From assembly GCA_039619475.1 (NCBI GenBank), contig CM077116.1, positions 298,882,464-298,946,463 on the forward strand: DNA of 64,000 nucleotides, written 5' to 3'. How positions within the stretch are numbered: the first letter of the stretch is position 1; each line of letters starts with the position of its first letter. This document shows positions 1 to 13,131 of the stretch, piece by piece. A program made the translations under genes and the position numbers. The notes beneath the pieces are model-generated. The model was not told the origin of the DNA. It ran no database searches and was given only the letters and a program-made list of their open reading frames with translations. The DNA is from Icerya purchasi (lineage: Eukaryota > Arthropoda > Insecta > Hemiptera > Monophlebidae).

Positions 1-1658
1 AGTCATTTCGCTCAAATGGAAACGGTTGTCGTCTTTTGAGGGCGCTGATGCAAGAAAATTGTTTGACTACTTTAGCGGAAAATTCATTTTCGCCGCTGAT
101 AGAACCGCTGCTGCGTCTACGTTCGGTGCGCGGCTCGATTCACGTTTGAATTCCGCTTTGTCTGGCCGCATCGATGCGTTAAAAGGCATCCGAGTCGCTA
201 CCGTTTAAAAAGGCTTTTGTTAACATCAATCGAAATAACAGACCGCATCGCCGCCGTCCTCACTGCGAACCTCTTTGTTCTCTAGCCGGAGCCTACACGT
301 GTTCGCCGCTACCGATAATTAGTAATTGTACCGCCGACGGTCTCTGCGACTGCCGCCTGTTCATTTGTCGATTGCTCGTTAATTTTAACGTTCAAATGCG
401 GTCAATTAATTAGCGATAATTAAAAAATCAGTTTCGCGCTAACTACCAGATGTGCTCGTTTATTACAGCTGCGCACTGTGTTATCGTCGTCTTCTTTTAT
501 TTTCTACACCTTCCTTTCGCGCTTTCCTTTTTAAAAAACAGAGTAAAATTGTAAAAATGGTCAAAAGCAAGACAAAAAACAACAACAAAAAGAAAACTAC
601 CACAATCTCGATGGAAAATTTTTAGTGTCCAAAAGTTTTTTCCGTAAACTCAAAACCAAATCGAGATAAGGTAAACCGTCGACACTTTCTACTTCGAATT
701 TGTTCACATTTTCGCCTCTAAATCGTCTACTCCATTCGCAACATTAAAAATTCTATCGATCGTCGTCGTGTTCGACCGAATATCATCTACTCCGTCGTCA
801 TCGGAGTATTAATTGAAAGCAGATAACCCTCGCTATCCTTCTTCGTCGCTAATCCCTGAGATGTAGACCAAGTATCAACAACTGAAAATTGCGCAAATTA
901 GCATCGGTCTCATGGCCGGCGAGTCAGTGTGGCCCTTTTATTTACATTTAATAAACATTTTATTCAATTCGTGATCAACAGTTGAAGTTCATGTTTTTGC
1001 CGCGAACGAAGAAATCGTCGTATGCACCTTCCGAAATTCACGTGTCACAGTGCATTTCCGTGGTACGCGCTGGTTTGATGTTTTTCACTATTCCTTTTCG
1101 CACACGCATTCGCACTTACGTTCAGCACCGATCTTTGAAATCGATGTCGAATTTTCCAAAAAGGAAAAGAATTAGAAGCAAAGGAGATAACGAATTCTCC
1201 GTCTTATTGTTAACAATAAATAGAGAACAATGTGAAAAGAAAATGCAAAAAAAGTCTGCGGCAAATTTTTAAATTGCTGCCAGCCGAAATTCGCTTCAAA
1301 AACGAAAAAGCTGCGTTATACGGAGAGACCTCAAAACGGAACCCTTCGCAAATATTCCGTGTCAAAATCGGTGTTAAGAAGTAACGGTAAATAGCAGAAA
1401 TAACTTTCGACTGATTCTTAAAAAAATTGTTTACAATTAGTCTTATACATCGTTTAAAAGTGAGTTGCGTAACCGATGAAAAAAGCTGAAATATGTAATT
1501 ACATAATTTTTTTTTTTTTTGCTCATCTTCTAACTAGTTTTCTGTACCAATTAGTCGAAATTGTTTATTAAACATTTCGATGCATCAAAAAGTCGAAAAA
1601 AAATATCATCTTCGTTAACATGGAAATAATTACCGCGACGCTCATTATTATCCTCAGC

Positions 1659-1735
1659 CAGCTACGGTGGCGTAGTTGCTTAAGCAGTGGTGTTTTATTC
1701 AGGTAGAGACGGGTTTGAATCTCTCTATCGCACAT
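1659..1735 (+). repeat. tRNA-like sequence, possible SINE head
   Basis: Contains a good A box (TGGCGTAGTTG) and, about 50 bases later, a B-box-like GGGTTTGAATC, the internal RNA polymerase III promoter layout of tRNAs and tRNA-derived SINEs. The stems are imperfect, so a working tRNA is unlikely. Confidence 0.4.
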
Positions 1736-2368
1736 TGTAACTTCTTAAAAGTCCTTAATTGACGCGTCCAAATATATTAAAAAAAATTATATATGGTCAT
1801 TCTCCCGTTTACTTGTTTCATTGTTTTCATCATCTTTTTCATCATTGTTTTCATCATCGTTTTCAGCGTCGTTTTCAACATCGTTTTCAGCATCGTTGTC
1901 ATCTTATTGTCGCGATTAAAGACAGCAGCAGTCTAATATATTTTCGTAGAATTCGTTTAACCGCGAAAATTGTCGGATAATCAATTCGATTCGGTGAAAG
2001 TTAGGTAAGTTGTTTGGTATTTTCGAATGAAATCGACTTTGCTCGATTCCGTATTATCAGAATAACATCAAAAAACACATCGATTTCCCTGCAGAGAGAT
2101 TTTCCAACGATTTTTTTTTGTGAGCCGAATGATGCTTTGACAACTCGCTGTCGACTTCTAATGCGCGAAATGCTCACAATTCAATCAACTGGTTTATCAG
2201 CGTTCACGCAATAGCTTTTTGTCTATAAACGTTATCATAGCCGCTACGACGTTAAAGTAATTAGCGCAGTTTGCGGTCTTTTTATTTTGCTCCCACTCTT
2301 CCACCTGTGGCCCATTTATTCTTTTAATTTTAGACTTTTATTGGTTAAGGACTGTATTTGGATGCGCT

Positions 2369-2370
2369 TA

Positions 2371-2418
<48 letters not shown>
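2369..2418. repeat. (TA)n microsatellite
   Basis: Near-perfect TA repeat with one interruption. Confidence 0.9.
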
Positions 2419-2422
<4 letters not shown>

Positions 2423-3694
2423 TGATACTCCGATAGGGGCTCGAGAAACATATTGACTTCCGTTACTAGCAGAGTAGTCCGTTTCTTCGATACTTCTTTC
2501 TCAAAATTAAATCTATCGCATACTGGCAGACTATATAATTTATTGAGCCTTCTAATCCGCATTCGGGACACGTGTTGTCCGTTGCTGTATCTATAGTGAC
2601 CGGTTCGCAGTTTTACCATAATGTTTAGGTAATCCCTGTCGAGCAGTGTTCCGCTAAACCAGGCTATCTTAGAAATTGCCTATGACTATCTCAAAATATT
2701 GATTGCTACTCTTCGCAAATAACAGTCACATTCGCGTCAGAGTTGTTCCGGTATACAACAGAAATGTAGCCGTTAGCTCTGGCCGTTCCGGTTTTAGAGT
2801 CAATATATAATGTTCGGAAAGCATTCAAGTGGAGCGGATGTACTTTTTAGTAACAGATCAGGACAACGAACGCGCCCTAGTGATCGCCAGATAATGTCAT
2901 GCGAAAAGAGATCATATAGATTAGTCGCCTGTGAGCAGATCGCATAACATTACCACAACCACCATACCAAATCGCCAATACACCAAGCTGTTTATTTTGT
3001 CCATGTCCTGTCACCCATTCAACATATAATTAAAGACTGTGTCTTACTTAGGCCGGCTTGGCCACTAATCGTGTAACCCAAGAGGCCTGCAGTATTACCT
3101 AATTCATAGTTGACAGTTGAAGTCCTTATAGATTTTCTCAGAGTCAGCGATATACGTAGGTACATTTAAGGCCACCGAAAATCAGGCCCCTTGCCTGCTG
3201 GCGTAGTAGTAGAACGCGGTACAAGGCAGTACGAAGGAATTTATATGAGGAGAAAATTGTTTAACTGACACTTTGAAGCTGGAATATTTTCGAAGCTTTA
3301 AATGGGTTCAGGTGACCAAAGCTTTTACGAGAATGATACAGTTCCGATGCCGTAACCACGCCGTCTAGCGACAAAATGAAGTGACATCTAAAAGTTCTAA
3401 CATATTTTACAACATATCAAGAATTCAGGTTAATAAAATACAGTGGAAGTATTCCATTGCGATAACGGCCGATGCTCGAGAATTTTAAAAACATTATGCC
3501 CCACCACCCACCATATAGCTTCGGTCTTTCGCCTTACGTTCACCACGCACAAAACTTATTTTTAACAAGTTCAATTCAACATCGACAACGGGGTATTTCT
3601 TGCGTGCCCGTCAATTTTTTAAATAGACCCGCTGTAACGGACTCGGCTAAAATGTTTTTGCGAGATCGAACGATGGAATTTATGTTACGGGACT

Positions 3695-3822
3695 GATGTA
3701 AAAGTAAAGTAAATCCCATGCCCTTGACAGAGCGTCGGGGATTGTGAAGTTAAAGTTCACAATGAACTGAGCCCAACGGCACTAATGAGAGTAGGGGAGT
3801 CAATTCCCTTCTCTCGGCCGCA
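3695..3822. repeat. GC-richer repeat-like block next to LINE tail
   Basis: Directly abuts the poly(A)-like tail of the LINE fragment at 3822-4420. On the minus strand it ends in TTTAC-type repeats. It resembles a retroelement 3' UTR or SINE tail; this is inference from composition and position. Confidence 0.3.
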
Positions 3823-4420
3823 TTTTTTTTTCTTCTTCTTCTTCGGGTGTCATGTTCGTTGTCGAACTTAGGCGATCATCTGGATGACATTTCTATAGGC
3901 TTCCCTGTCGTCAGCGAGTCGGAAAAGTTCCTCAATGCTCCTATCGGTCCACTGCCGTATATTGCACAGCCATGATAATCTTTTACGGCCGATGCGGCGT
4001 TTTCCTTCAATTTTACTATCCTGTATGATCGTTTGCGCCATTCTGTACTTTGGTCCTCTCAGTATATGTCCGAAATATTCTAATTTTCGTTGTTTGATCG
4101 TTTTCAAGATTTCCCGTTTTTTTTTTTTGGAACTCTTGTAGTACTGTTTCGTTGGTAATGTACGCAGTATATGGGATTTTTAACATTCTTCATAAACACC
4201 ACATCTCAAAGGCCTCTATATGGTTCATAGTTTTGACTTTGAGCGTCCAGGCTTCACAGCCATAGGTCAGTATAGACCAGACGTAACAGCGAAGCATCCT
4301 TAACCTCAATGTTTTGTTTAGGTGATGACTGCAGAGCGTTTTTTGAATTTTGATGAAATTCAAAAAACGGCCACCTTTACTTTCCCAGATTTCTCTGGTA
4401 CCCAATTATTTCAGGCTGGG
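3822..4420 (-). mobile_element. 5'-truncated LINE, reverse transcriptase C-terminal fragment (RTE/BovB-like)
   Basis: Minus-strand frames show the region after the RT core: MLRCYVWSILTYGCEAWTL, HIEAFEMWC, then RMLKIPYTAY and KLEYFGHILRG. An in-frame TGA replaces an expected Arg codon between AFEMWCL and RMLKIP, and an A-run causes a frame change, so the copy is dead. It ends in an (GAA)n/A-rich tail at 3822-3844. Clade assignment is by resemblance only. Confidence 0.8.
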
Positions 4421-4920
4421 TGAACCTGGGAACAATTCGGATCTGGAACGGGACAAGTCTCGAACGGACTGATGACTTAGAAAGAAAATAACACGTATAT
4501 ATTATTCAATCAGAAATTTTTTGAGCGCACGTTGCAAACCTTTCTTTTTTTCCCGAAGATGGTAACCTCAATTCGTTCCACGCGCCTAACGATCACGCAA
4601 ATCTTTTGCTCCTAGCGAATTAAATTCTGCATGTGTTGTACAAAAACAGGCTAAAAATTTCGGTTGAACCGTTAGCGTTACTGATAGCCAAATAGCGTCA
4701 TCTGTCTTCGTAGTTTTTGGACAACTTATATTGTCGACAGCTAATTTTTTATACAGTGTTTAAAAGTAATGGCATTTTTGTTCCCAATTTCTTTTTCAAT
4801 TAATTTCTAACTGGATATGATAATTTTAAGGATTATTTATTTAAATTTAAGCTATCGCATAACAATTTACGTGTTTCAGCGTAATTCATATGTATATTAT
4901 ATATATATATATATATACAC
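4421..4920. other. AT-rich non-coding stretch
   Basis: Nothing recognised apart from a short (TA)n tract at about 4896-4916, directly before the hAT-like element. Confidence 0.6.
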
Positions 4921-5565
4921 CAGGGGCAGATCCAGAAGGACATTTAGGGGGAGGGGAATTATATAATTACGTAAAATCCTCTACGGTAGGCAGTAGATAT
5001 GAGAAATACCACTTTTGTTTCATAGAGAAAATCAAATAGCAATCTTTATAGAAATTTTAAAATGTTTTAAAAATCCCTAATTATTACAATTCAATTTAAA
5101 TTTAGTTTTATTTTTAGGTGAAAAATAAAACGAAATTACGAAATTCTAGCTAAAATGATAGTTTAGAAATAGTAGGAAAAATAGTATTTTTATTAGACTT
5201 TACTTCTTTTTTATTTTTGTTAGTAATCCGATCCAAATTCTCTGTTCAAGAGCAAGTAAGTAATATACATATATTTCTCATTGAACTATTTTTAATTAAA
5301 ATTACAAAATAAAAATTAAAAATAAATAAAAACGACAAAAAATCGACGACAGTTGTGTTTAAAATAGAATAAAAAAGGAACATTAATAGTTTTATTAGAA
5401 AATAGTATTAAATATTAGCTATAATTAAATCCGTAGGTAAAATTCATACAAATCTTTTATAGCATGAATTAAGTTTCTCCGTTGTAAAAAATTTTTTCAT
5501 AGAGGCTTTGGTTCTTTGGGGCGGGCGGAAATGTTCCATATCCCCCTCCCGTGGATGCGCCACTG
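4921..5565. mobile_element. Non-autonomous hAT-like element
   Basis: Starts CAGGGGCAGATCC and ends GGATGCGCCACTG, imperfect terminal inverted repeats of the CAGxGGCGxATCC kind, each followed inward by a G-rich (left) or C-rich (right) tract. Flanking 8-mers ATATACAC and ATATATAC agree at 7 of 8 positions, fitting a hAT target duplication, although the site is TA-rich. The 645-bp interior is AT-rich with no transposase. Confidence 0.6.
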
Positions 5566-8500
5566 ATATATACCATCTATCAAGCGAAAAAAGTCTCTGC
5601 GAGTTTGCTCAGAGTAGTACCAGCAACAGGACTCGTATTGACACTTGACGCTTATTTCAATATTACTGAAAAAAATAACATAACCATCCCTTCCTGTTAT
5701 TCCTCCCCTTCACGAAAGCAGTAAACTCGTTTTCGTTTCATCTCTGTACGTTTATCCGTTCTTTTTTTCCGACCTGTTCCGATCCGGACGAACCACGTGA
5801 TGTTAATACAGCGAGTGTTATATCTGAGACGAGAAGGACTAAAGGTTAATCTGAGGTCCCCTATATTCGTGACGTCGGCGCATTTCGGGTTGCTTTACGA
5901 ATGGACTTCTTTCGCTAGACAGACTATATATAACAACGTATGTAATCACAATAATCAGCAGACAACACACGCAACAACTGACATAGGTAAAGAACAGTTT
6001 AAACACTGTTTTGCAACTTTTACCAGAAAGAAATAAAATATTAAATAAATAATATTCAATTTTAGTAAGTAATTAATAAGAATAGCGTTAATGAAATTTA
6101 ACGACAACAAAAAAAATTAATTATTAATAGTAAATTTAAATGTAACTGAATTGTATGAAGTTACACTTACGTGTTTAATAATTTTATTATTGATTAATTT
6201 TAAATTTCATGTTAAAGATGTTACTATTATTATTTTTATATCCGTTTTCAAATATATTGGCTTTAACGTAATAAATCTGTCTCATTGGTAACATCCGAAA
6301 TAGGGAAAAAAAAGGAAACAAATGTACACGTTTAAAGTTTTTTTTTGATTTACCTTGGCCGCTACTTCACCAAAAATATATATTTTTTAATTTATTCGTT
6401 TTTAACGGTATTTTTACTCGGAAGGAGATAGAAGTTTTGTATAAAGTACAGCAAAAAAAAATTCAATACCGAATTATTTTATTCTATAGGGTGTTTGACT
6501 TCTATTACGTAGTTCGAATTTCATGCGTACAATTTTTATGTAATTTTTTTTAGTGCTCGTTTTAACATATTACATATTCCTAACGATTTTTCGTGAGTTA
6601 TTATCCAACCATCATACGGTTTTCAGAAGAATGCTTTAATTATGATTCATGTGTAAAATACACAAAAAGTTCTATACCGTTTCGGAGTTATTAAATTTTA
6701 TTTGATCTTTTCAACGTTTCAGACCGCAATTTTTCTTATAAAAGAACGAGACGTATTATTCACTAATGCAGCATTGTTGGTATCCGACTACCCACGCAAG
6801 CTGAACAAATTCAGCAGCACTGTCCGTTTAAAATGATGTCGCTAGATAAAAATATTAGACATGAGAATCGATAGCAAAAAAAGAATCGTTGAAGCATGAA
6901 ATACTAATTTATTAATTAGATTATGTAGACGCTCCTGCAGCGCTTTATATGTATTCGCCGAATGTAAAGTTTAAATGTTAAATTTAAAAATTTTACAGAA
7001 TTAAAGAAATTCTGTCATAACCAGTGTTCAAATGTCACCATTATTGCGTCGAGAGGAACTTGAAAGAAATCATCGATTACCCAGTTCTTAGCAAAATTCT
7101 TCATTTTACGCTTGGCTTCATTATCCTGGTCGTAGAAACGAGATTTTTTCACAACATTTCACACCATCTTTTTTCATATTTCCTCTTTAAGTTTTATTGC
7201 GTGCACCCTCATGGGATCGTCACGTTTTCACAAATCTGCAGAGTAATCAATCCGATGTTCTCAGTAACGAATAGGATGTGCAGTGAAGAATAATATAAAC
7301 ATTCCCAACATTATAGTATGCCGAAGTTACTGCTTGCTCTTTGTCGAGTTTGTAATTTCTCTCTTCACTTGTTGTACACAGAAACGAATTTTCAGAAAGA
7401 AAAAAAAAAAAACGTCTTTTGCTCTCTCGCGTTCTTTTTAAAGCATAACAAGTAACTTCCAATGTGTATGCAATTAAAGTTAATCCGGTTTTAAGAAATG
7501 ATGGAACCTTTCGACTAATTGAATGAAAATACGCCAAGAATATACGCTAATTTCCGGTGACGCTTTTAGCAAAATATTTAAAAGGCTACGAAACATGCAG
7601 CAAATGCGATGCTGCATGCCCGGCCATGCTTTCCAGCGGTGTTTCAATTAAATTGCTATCTATAATGATCGCTCGGAGAAAGGAAGAGAAAAATTTTAAT
7701 TTAAACGTCGTCGAAACGGCGGTAACGGTCTCGCTGAAAAAAATTCCGCTGATAGCACTCGACGAATTATGATGCGGGAAAAAATGTCAATTTATTTGAC
7801 CGCGCCCTCGCGGCAAATTCTAAACAGTTCCTCATTCCGTCGGACCAGCCGTGAACCCGTTCATTGCAGCAAATTCTAAAAATCTCTTTCAATTTTCCAT
7901 CGACACCCCGAACCCCAATAGCAACCCCTCCGCTTGAATGACGGCACTGCGCGCCCAAAAGTTTCCCGAAATCGAAAAACAAATACGCTGATTTGCAATT
8001 AAAATAAACGCTTGCTCGGCGCGCTACCATTACCGCTGCGACGCCAACGGCGACATAATAACCTTTCAACATCCATCTTCCCTCAACCGCCTGCTCGACT
8101 CTTTTTCCCCATTTTTCTCCTTCATTCCACCGTACACCTTTGTGCGCAATTCATTTTTCATCGACTGGCTTTCCATTTTCTCTCTCCTTTCTCGACAGAG
8201 GTATATACGATCCGAAAACTCTTTGATCATTTAAATCGTCTAGAAAACACCGCAGAACCTTTCCACCGGTGATTTATTCGCCACGGCATTTCTCTTTCAA
8301 AAGGCGCAAGCCAGCACATATTGCACGCATTTCCTTGAGACGATACTACTATCGATTGTTGCTTTAAAACTCACAGCTTGAATTTTTATGGCAATTTTCA
8401 GCGTTCAAACAGAGTGTTCCTCCGTGGTAAACTAACTGAGATTTTGTATGGAAAAAAAAATATTTCTCCGAATCTGAAAGATACCACGCATTTTTAAACA

Positions 8501-8739
8501 GACCGATAATTAATAAACCGGTTAATTTTTTTAAAAACTCACAAGAACAAGTTGTGCGCTTTTTTTTAGTTATTCGGTCGTAACATTTATTAATCGAATT
8601 TTACTTATTCCACATCTCTGGACTGTATTTTCATTTTAATTGATAAAAATCTCGATACATATCGCCGGTTTTTACTTTTTAATTTCGATACCGTAGTGAG
8701 AATTATTCGTGTCCGAGCGAGCCAATTATAACTTAAGTT
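5566..8739. other. Non-coding region
   Basis: No exon or repeat could be supported. About 7.5-8.3 kb is richer in CG and less AT-rich than its surroundings and may be conserved regulatory DNA; frames there overlap on both strands and carry no domain. Confidence 0.4.
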
Positions 8740-9342
8740 AAATTAAATTATAACCATTTTCCCAGCTGCGAACCACATCCGGAGATTCTTCGCATCCCGG
8801 TTCCATTTAAGGAACGCCGGAGACTCGGGGCCATGGTATTGTTTTGTGTATTCATAGCTAGGAACAATGGAGAATTTAAGGATATAATTACTTTCTTTCT
8901 GCATCGCAGATATTCAGCCATTTCAGAAATATGTTCTTTACGCCTGAATATTTTCCATACAGCCACTTCTGCTCTAATTGCACCATGCCTGTATTGGATA
9001 ATGTCTGCCCCGCTGCCGACAGACATGGGAGAGAGCTTATGGCGGCTCCAACTCGCCTTGTCGCAATGCCGTTGTCGGATTTGTGTAGCATTTTTTAGAA
9101 GAAACTTCCCCAAGGTTTCTTCACTACATCCTGATAGTATTGCCGCTCCTGGTCCGCGACTGCATTATGCAGCTAACCTCCATATCTGAAGGTCTTTCCA
9201 CTATCCGCCACCTGTGGACGCGCCCTGTCCCCTGGAGCTCGGGGCCCACCGGTTGCACATATCTGGGCACCCCCGGTGGGGGTAATTAAATTAAACTAGG
9301 TTAAATTAACTGTTATTAAATAATAATAATAATAATAATAAA
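8740..9342. repeat. GC-rich block ending in (TAA)n, possible retroelement 3' end
   Basis: Base composition jumps at about 8750. The block closes with a GGGGCCCACC / CCCCCGGTGGGGG segment and a (TAA)n tail at 9318-9342, as many non-LTR elements do. The frames are not recognisable, so the element type is open. Confidence 0.35.
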
Positions 9343-9384
9343 TCGCTTAACACTATTAACCGTTCACATTATATCGCTTTAAAT

Positions 9385-9910
9385 TGAAGTCGAACTTTCT
9401 TGCTCGCTCGGCTTTCCGTAATAGTCCACTTCTCGACAATTTTCCCACCTCAAACACCAATTTTCTTCATCTATCCTTTTCTCTTCCGCAACCGTTCTTT
9501 TCAATACTTCCTTCCGCAGACCATTCCCAATTCTCAACTTTAGTTCCAAGTCGTTCCCTCTTTTTGTCATTCTACTATTGTTTCTTTAATTAGATTAAAA
9601 CTAAATCATTTTCTTCTCCCCTTTTATCGTTTTCGATTTTCTCTCTCACCTCCTTCCTATTGTCTTTTCCACATTTCTGATCCTCCTTTTGTATGCGACT
9701 ACAATCACGACCTTTTTAAATGCTCTGCTCTTTGTACCGAATGTGTTCACTTCTGTACTCTCAACTCTTGGCGCTGAACCTTCCTACTCCTTTTAATGCT
9801 TTCTTCATCCCTTTTTTTCCCAACTCCAGCTGTTACTTCCCTGCTACGTTTCTCCGTGCTTTCCATTTCTAATCGCATAACGTTTTAACCTTTAAAAAAA
9901 AAAAAAAATA
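9385..9910 (+). mobile_element. LINE family A, truncated copy 1 (RNase H tail to poly-A)
   Basis: Plus-strand frames carry FLARSAFRNSPL, the end of an RNase H domain, and later FVCDYNHDLFKCSALC, the family's Cys/His segment; an A15-type tail lies at 9896-9910. The same blocks occur in the copies at 25.6, 29.7 and 35.7 kb. Frame changes show it is inactive. Confidence 0.7.
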
Positions 9911-11741
9911 TGCCAGTTCAAAAGTCATACACTAGGTCTATGAGGAAGTCTGGATTTTAACAGGATGTTTCGTCATTCTGGCTTCCCGAGCGTTAGGATC
10001 TCGATCGAAGCCTTCTCTATCTTCCTCTCTTTCACAACTATCATTCAGCGTGGAATCCATACTCTTTTGCAAATTTGACAAATAAAAGACCGATCTATAG
10101 TGTGTACAAAAAGGTATTTTTAACGCGACGCATAGTGTTCGAATTTATACATTTATACTCCGCAAGTGCATATTTCCGGTGCAACAGCTATTACGAAATC
10201 GTTCTGGTACATTCATTTGAATAAGAAATTTTATTTCAAAAATTCCATTACTGCTTTAGACATCTATCGGCTATCCATTTTCATCTGGCTAATGTTACAC
10301 AGCTCTTCAACCATCGCAATCTTAATACTATGCCATTTTTATGCAGGCATTAATGTGACGAATCATATAACGTTTCGACATAACGTTTTTATGTAATGAA
10401 AGCGTTTTATTTCATTGTAAAGTTCTCTGGATATGAAAAAAGTATTACGTGATATGCTAGTAAATAAAAAAATCGTTAAATAGGAAAATATTTACCAGAG
10501 ATCTAATTTTCCTGATGTACTGTTTTGAGTAGGCTTGTCTGTAAACGGCCGGTTACCATGTTACCAACTACTCTTCAAGGATTGCAGTTCTAAACTATTA
10601 ATGAAATCCGCTCTTTATGAATCGACAATGAAAAACTACTACGGAAACAATCGTAAATCAAAATATAGTCGATTAAAACCGACTATTCTATACACATGAT
10701 AGAAGAACAAACATTTGGGAGGGGATGTCTCCAAGAAGGGATCTTCAAACCTTCCCAAAAACGTACAGATACTAGTTCTTCTATAATGCTTTCTTTGTCT
10801 TATTCGAAACTGTACCGGGTAGAGTTATCAGTAGGCACAGATTGGAGTAGTCATTAAAAGGAATGTTAAAAAATAGAGGGTCCCTAGAGAAATATTCATT
10901 AATATAACAAACGTGATTGGCGTAAAGTACGTTAATTATTACGCATAAATTACCGGCTTTATATAGGCTAAAATTTCCGATGCCTTACGACGTGGTAAAG
11001 ATGTATTACAAAGCTCTAATAGCATCAAGATCCCAGTAATTCATACAAGTGTGGAGAGAGGCTAAAAAATCTGAAATGAATAACCAATTTAAAGAAAAAA
11101 GAGTAACAGGAGTTCTACAGATCCGATATGGTGGTTAGAAAATAAGGAATTGCCGCCAAAAGCAATGTATTATTATTACAAATTACTAAAATGTAAGTTG
11201 CAAAACATCCAGTTGGCACGAATAGATAAAAAACGAAATACCAGGATACCTAGGGGGATTTTTATAGGGTGTAAACAACTAAATAGATAATGTTAAAGAA
11301 AACATCATAATGAAATTATTACTAATCGCACCGAACGATATCTGAACATAACAGCATTTAGTAGCCTGCAAGGAAAAAAGTAAAAATCTGATTGCTTGCA
11401 AGGACGCGCAGGGATAACACTAACAATATACAGTCTTGTCTCGTTACTTTCCTATTGCATATATAGAAAGTAATTCACTGTTAGGATATAATATTTTGAT
11501 TTTACGAAGATTTATGTTTCTTAAACCTTAATTCCTTTATTTTTATTATTTTTGTTCGATTTGTTACCCGTATACACAATTGTTTGGTATAGTAATATTA
11601 ATAGAGCTGCTATAAGGTATACGATCGGACGCGTATATTGTATAATATAATAGTGGGATAAGATAATAGTTGATTTTATTGAAGATTTTATTTTTATACT
11701 TCTCTTTCTTTCTTGTTAGTTTTGTATAGCCTTGGTTGGGT
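9911..11741. other. AT-rich non-coding region
   Basis: No gene recognised. From about 11.45 kb the sequence begins to show degenerate copies of the arm of the neighbouring inverted-repeat element (TTCG...ATCGGAxGCGTAT motifs repeated near 11.60 and 11.80 kb). Confidence 0.5.
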
Positions 11742-13131
11742 TATGTTCGCTTTGTTATTCGTATATATCGTTCTGTATAATAATATTAATAGTTATATTA
11801 TGATCGGAAGCGTATACATAATAATAATAGGATAAGACATTAGTTTGATTTTACGACGATTTGTTTATACTTCTTCTTTGCGATTGTTGGGTTTTTATAG
11901 TTTTGATATTCGCATATACTGTTATGTGTAACAATATTGATAGTTTTAATGTATATAGATCGGACGATAATATATTATCATGTATCTTATATTAATATAG
12001 TAAGCGATAATGAGTGTCCGGGCACCCGCACAACAGGCGTTGACCTTGTGGGACCCATTACAGTTATTTATAAAAATAGAATAAAAAAAAAAAGAAGTTT
12101 TTATTCTCTTTATATATGATAAATAATGAGTTTAATTTGTGAAGTACGCGGTAAGTAAAATTAAATGCAATTTCAATTAGCCCGCTCTAAAGAAATTTAT
12201 TCCAGTTTAACAAGGTACACAAATCTTCAAGACATAGCCGGCAGTTGTCCACTGCATACTTGCGAGATAATTTCATATATTGTAATTTGTAAATCACATA
12301 AAAATGTATCAAAAGAAAAAACCGGAAAAGATCTACTTAAATTTATAAAACTTTACTTTTATTCGAGATGAATGATAAAAGTGTTATAAATAAAGATTTG
12401 AAGTATGTGTAAATGATTATGTCGTTCGTTCTAATTGCTTCGTAATTCTATTTTTTTGCTTTTGTTGATTCGGTTTTGATTTTTCAGAATTAATAAAAAT
12501 CAATTTTACGCATCCCATCTTTCATTAGAAACTGTAAATATTCATCTCGTGATAGTTCTGCATTCTCTGGGTTGCTAAATATATTGCCTGTGATTAAAAT
12601 TATAATCGAAATCTCTAACTACGTACATTTCCCAACTTAAACTAGTTATAACATAATAAAATAAAGATGAAATTACAACCTATTCATATTTACACAAATT
12701 CACAAACAAAAAAATCATGACAACAGAAAATAAACAAAAAAAAGAAAAAAACCGAAAAAACCATTAAATATAAACAATGTAATGTACCGAAAATATTATT
12801 GTAAGCTCGACTTTTCCAGTGTTACTTTTTTTTTTTTTTTTTTTTTTTATAAATAACTATAATGGGTCCCACAAGGCCAAAGTCTGTTGTGTAGGTTCCC
12901 CCGGAGACTTATTATCGCTTACCATATTAATATAAGGTACATGATAATATTATCGTCCGATCTATATACACTAAAACTATTAATATTATTATACATAACA
13001 ATATATGCGAATAGCAAAACTATAAAAAACCAACGACGGAAAAGAAAAGTATAAACATAATCTTCGTAAAATCAAAGACTAATGCCTTACCTTATTATTA
13101 TTACATATATACGAATAACAAAGCGAACATA
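11742..13131. mobile_element. Foldback-like element with long inverted repeats
   Basis: Left arm 11742-12090 matches the reverse complement of right arm 12829-13131 almost base for base: for example GTGTATATAGATCGGACGAT in the right arm (reverse complement) against ATGTATATAGATCGGACGAT on the left, and CCTTGTGGGACCCATTA in both. Each arm's inner end is an A-run (left) or T-run (right). The 740-bp spacer holds a 68-codon frame (12165-12371) of unknown nature. Partial duplicates of the arm lie just outside on the left. Terminal duplication was not found. Confidence 0.65.

Larger units (their letters stand above)
1..3694. other. Non-coding, relatively CpG-rich start of window
   Basis: No exon could be supported. 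The first 1.4 kb is richer in CG dinucleotides than the rest of the window; upstream or 5'-intronic regulatory DNA is possible. The frame at 26-208 is open but has no recognisable domain. Contains tRNA-like sequence near 1.7 kb and a (TA)n tract near 2.4 kb, listed separately. Confidence 0.4.

Noticed and set aside
26..208. 60-codon frame at the window start
   Set aside because: The first codon is not a convincing start, no domain is seen and the CG-rich context makes chance open frames likely.
8748..9189. Frames of 118-121 codons on both strands
   Set aside because: Open on both strands at once in a GC-rich repeat-like block, with no recognised motif.
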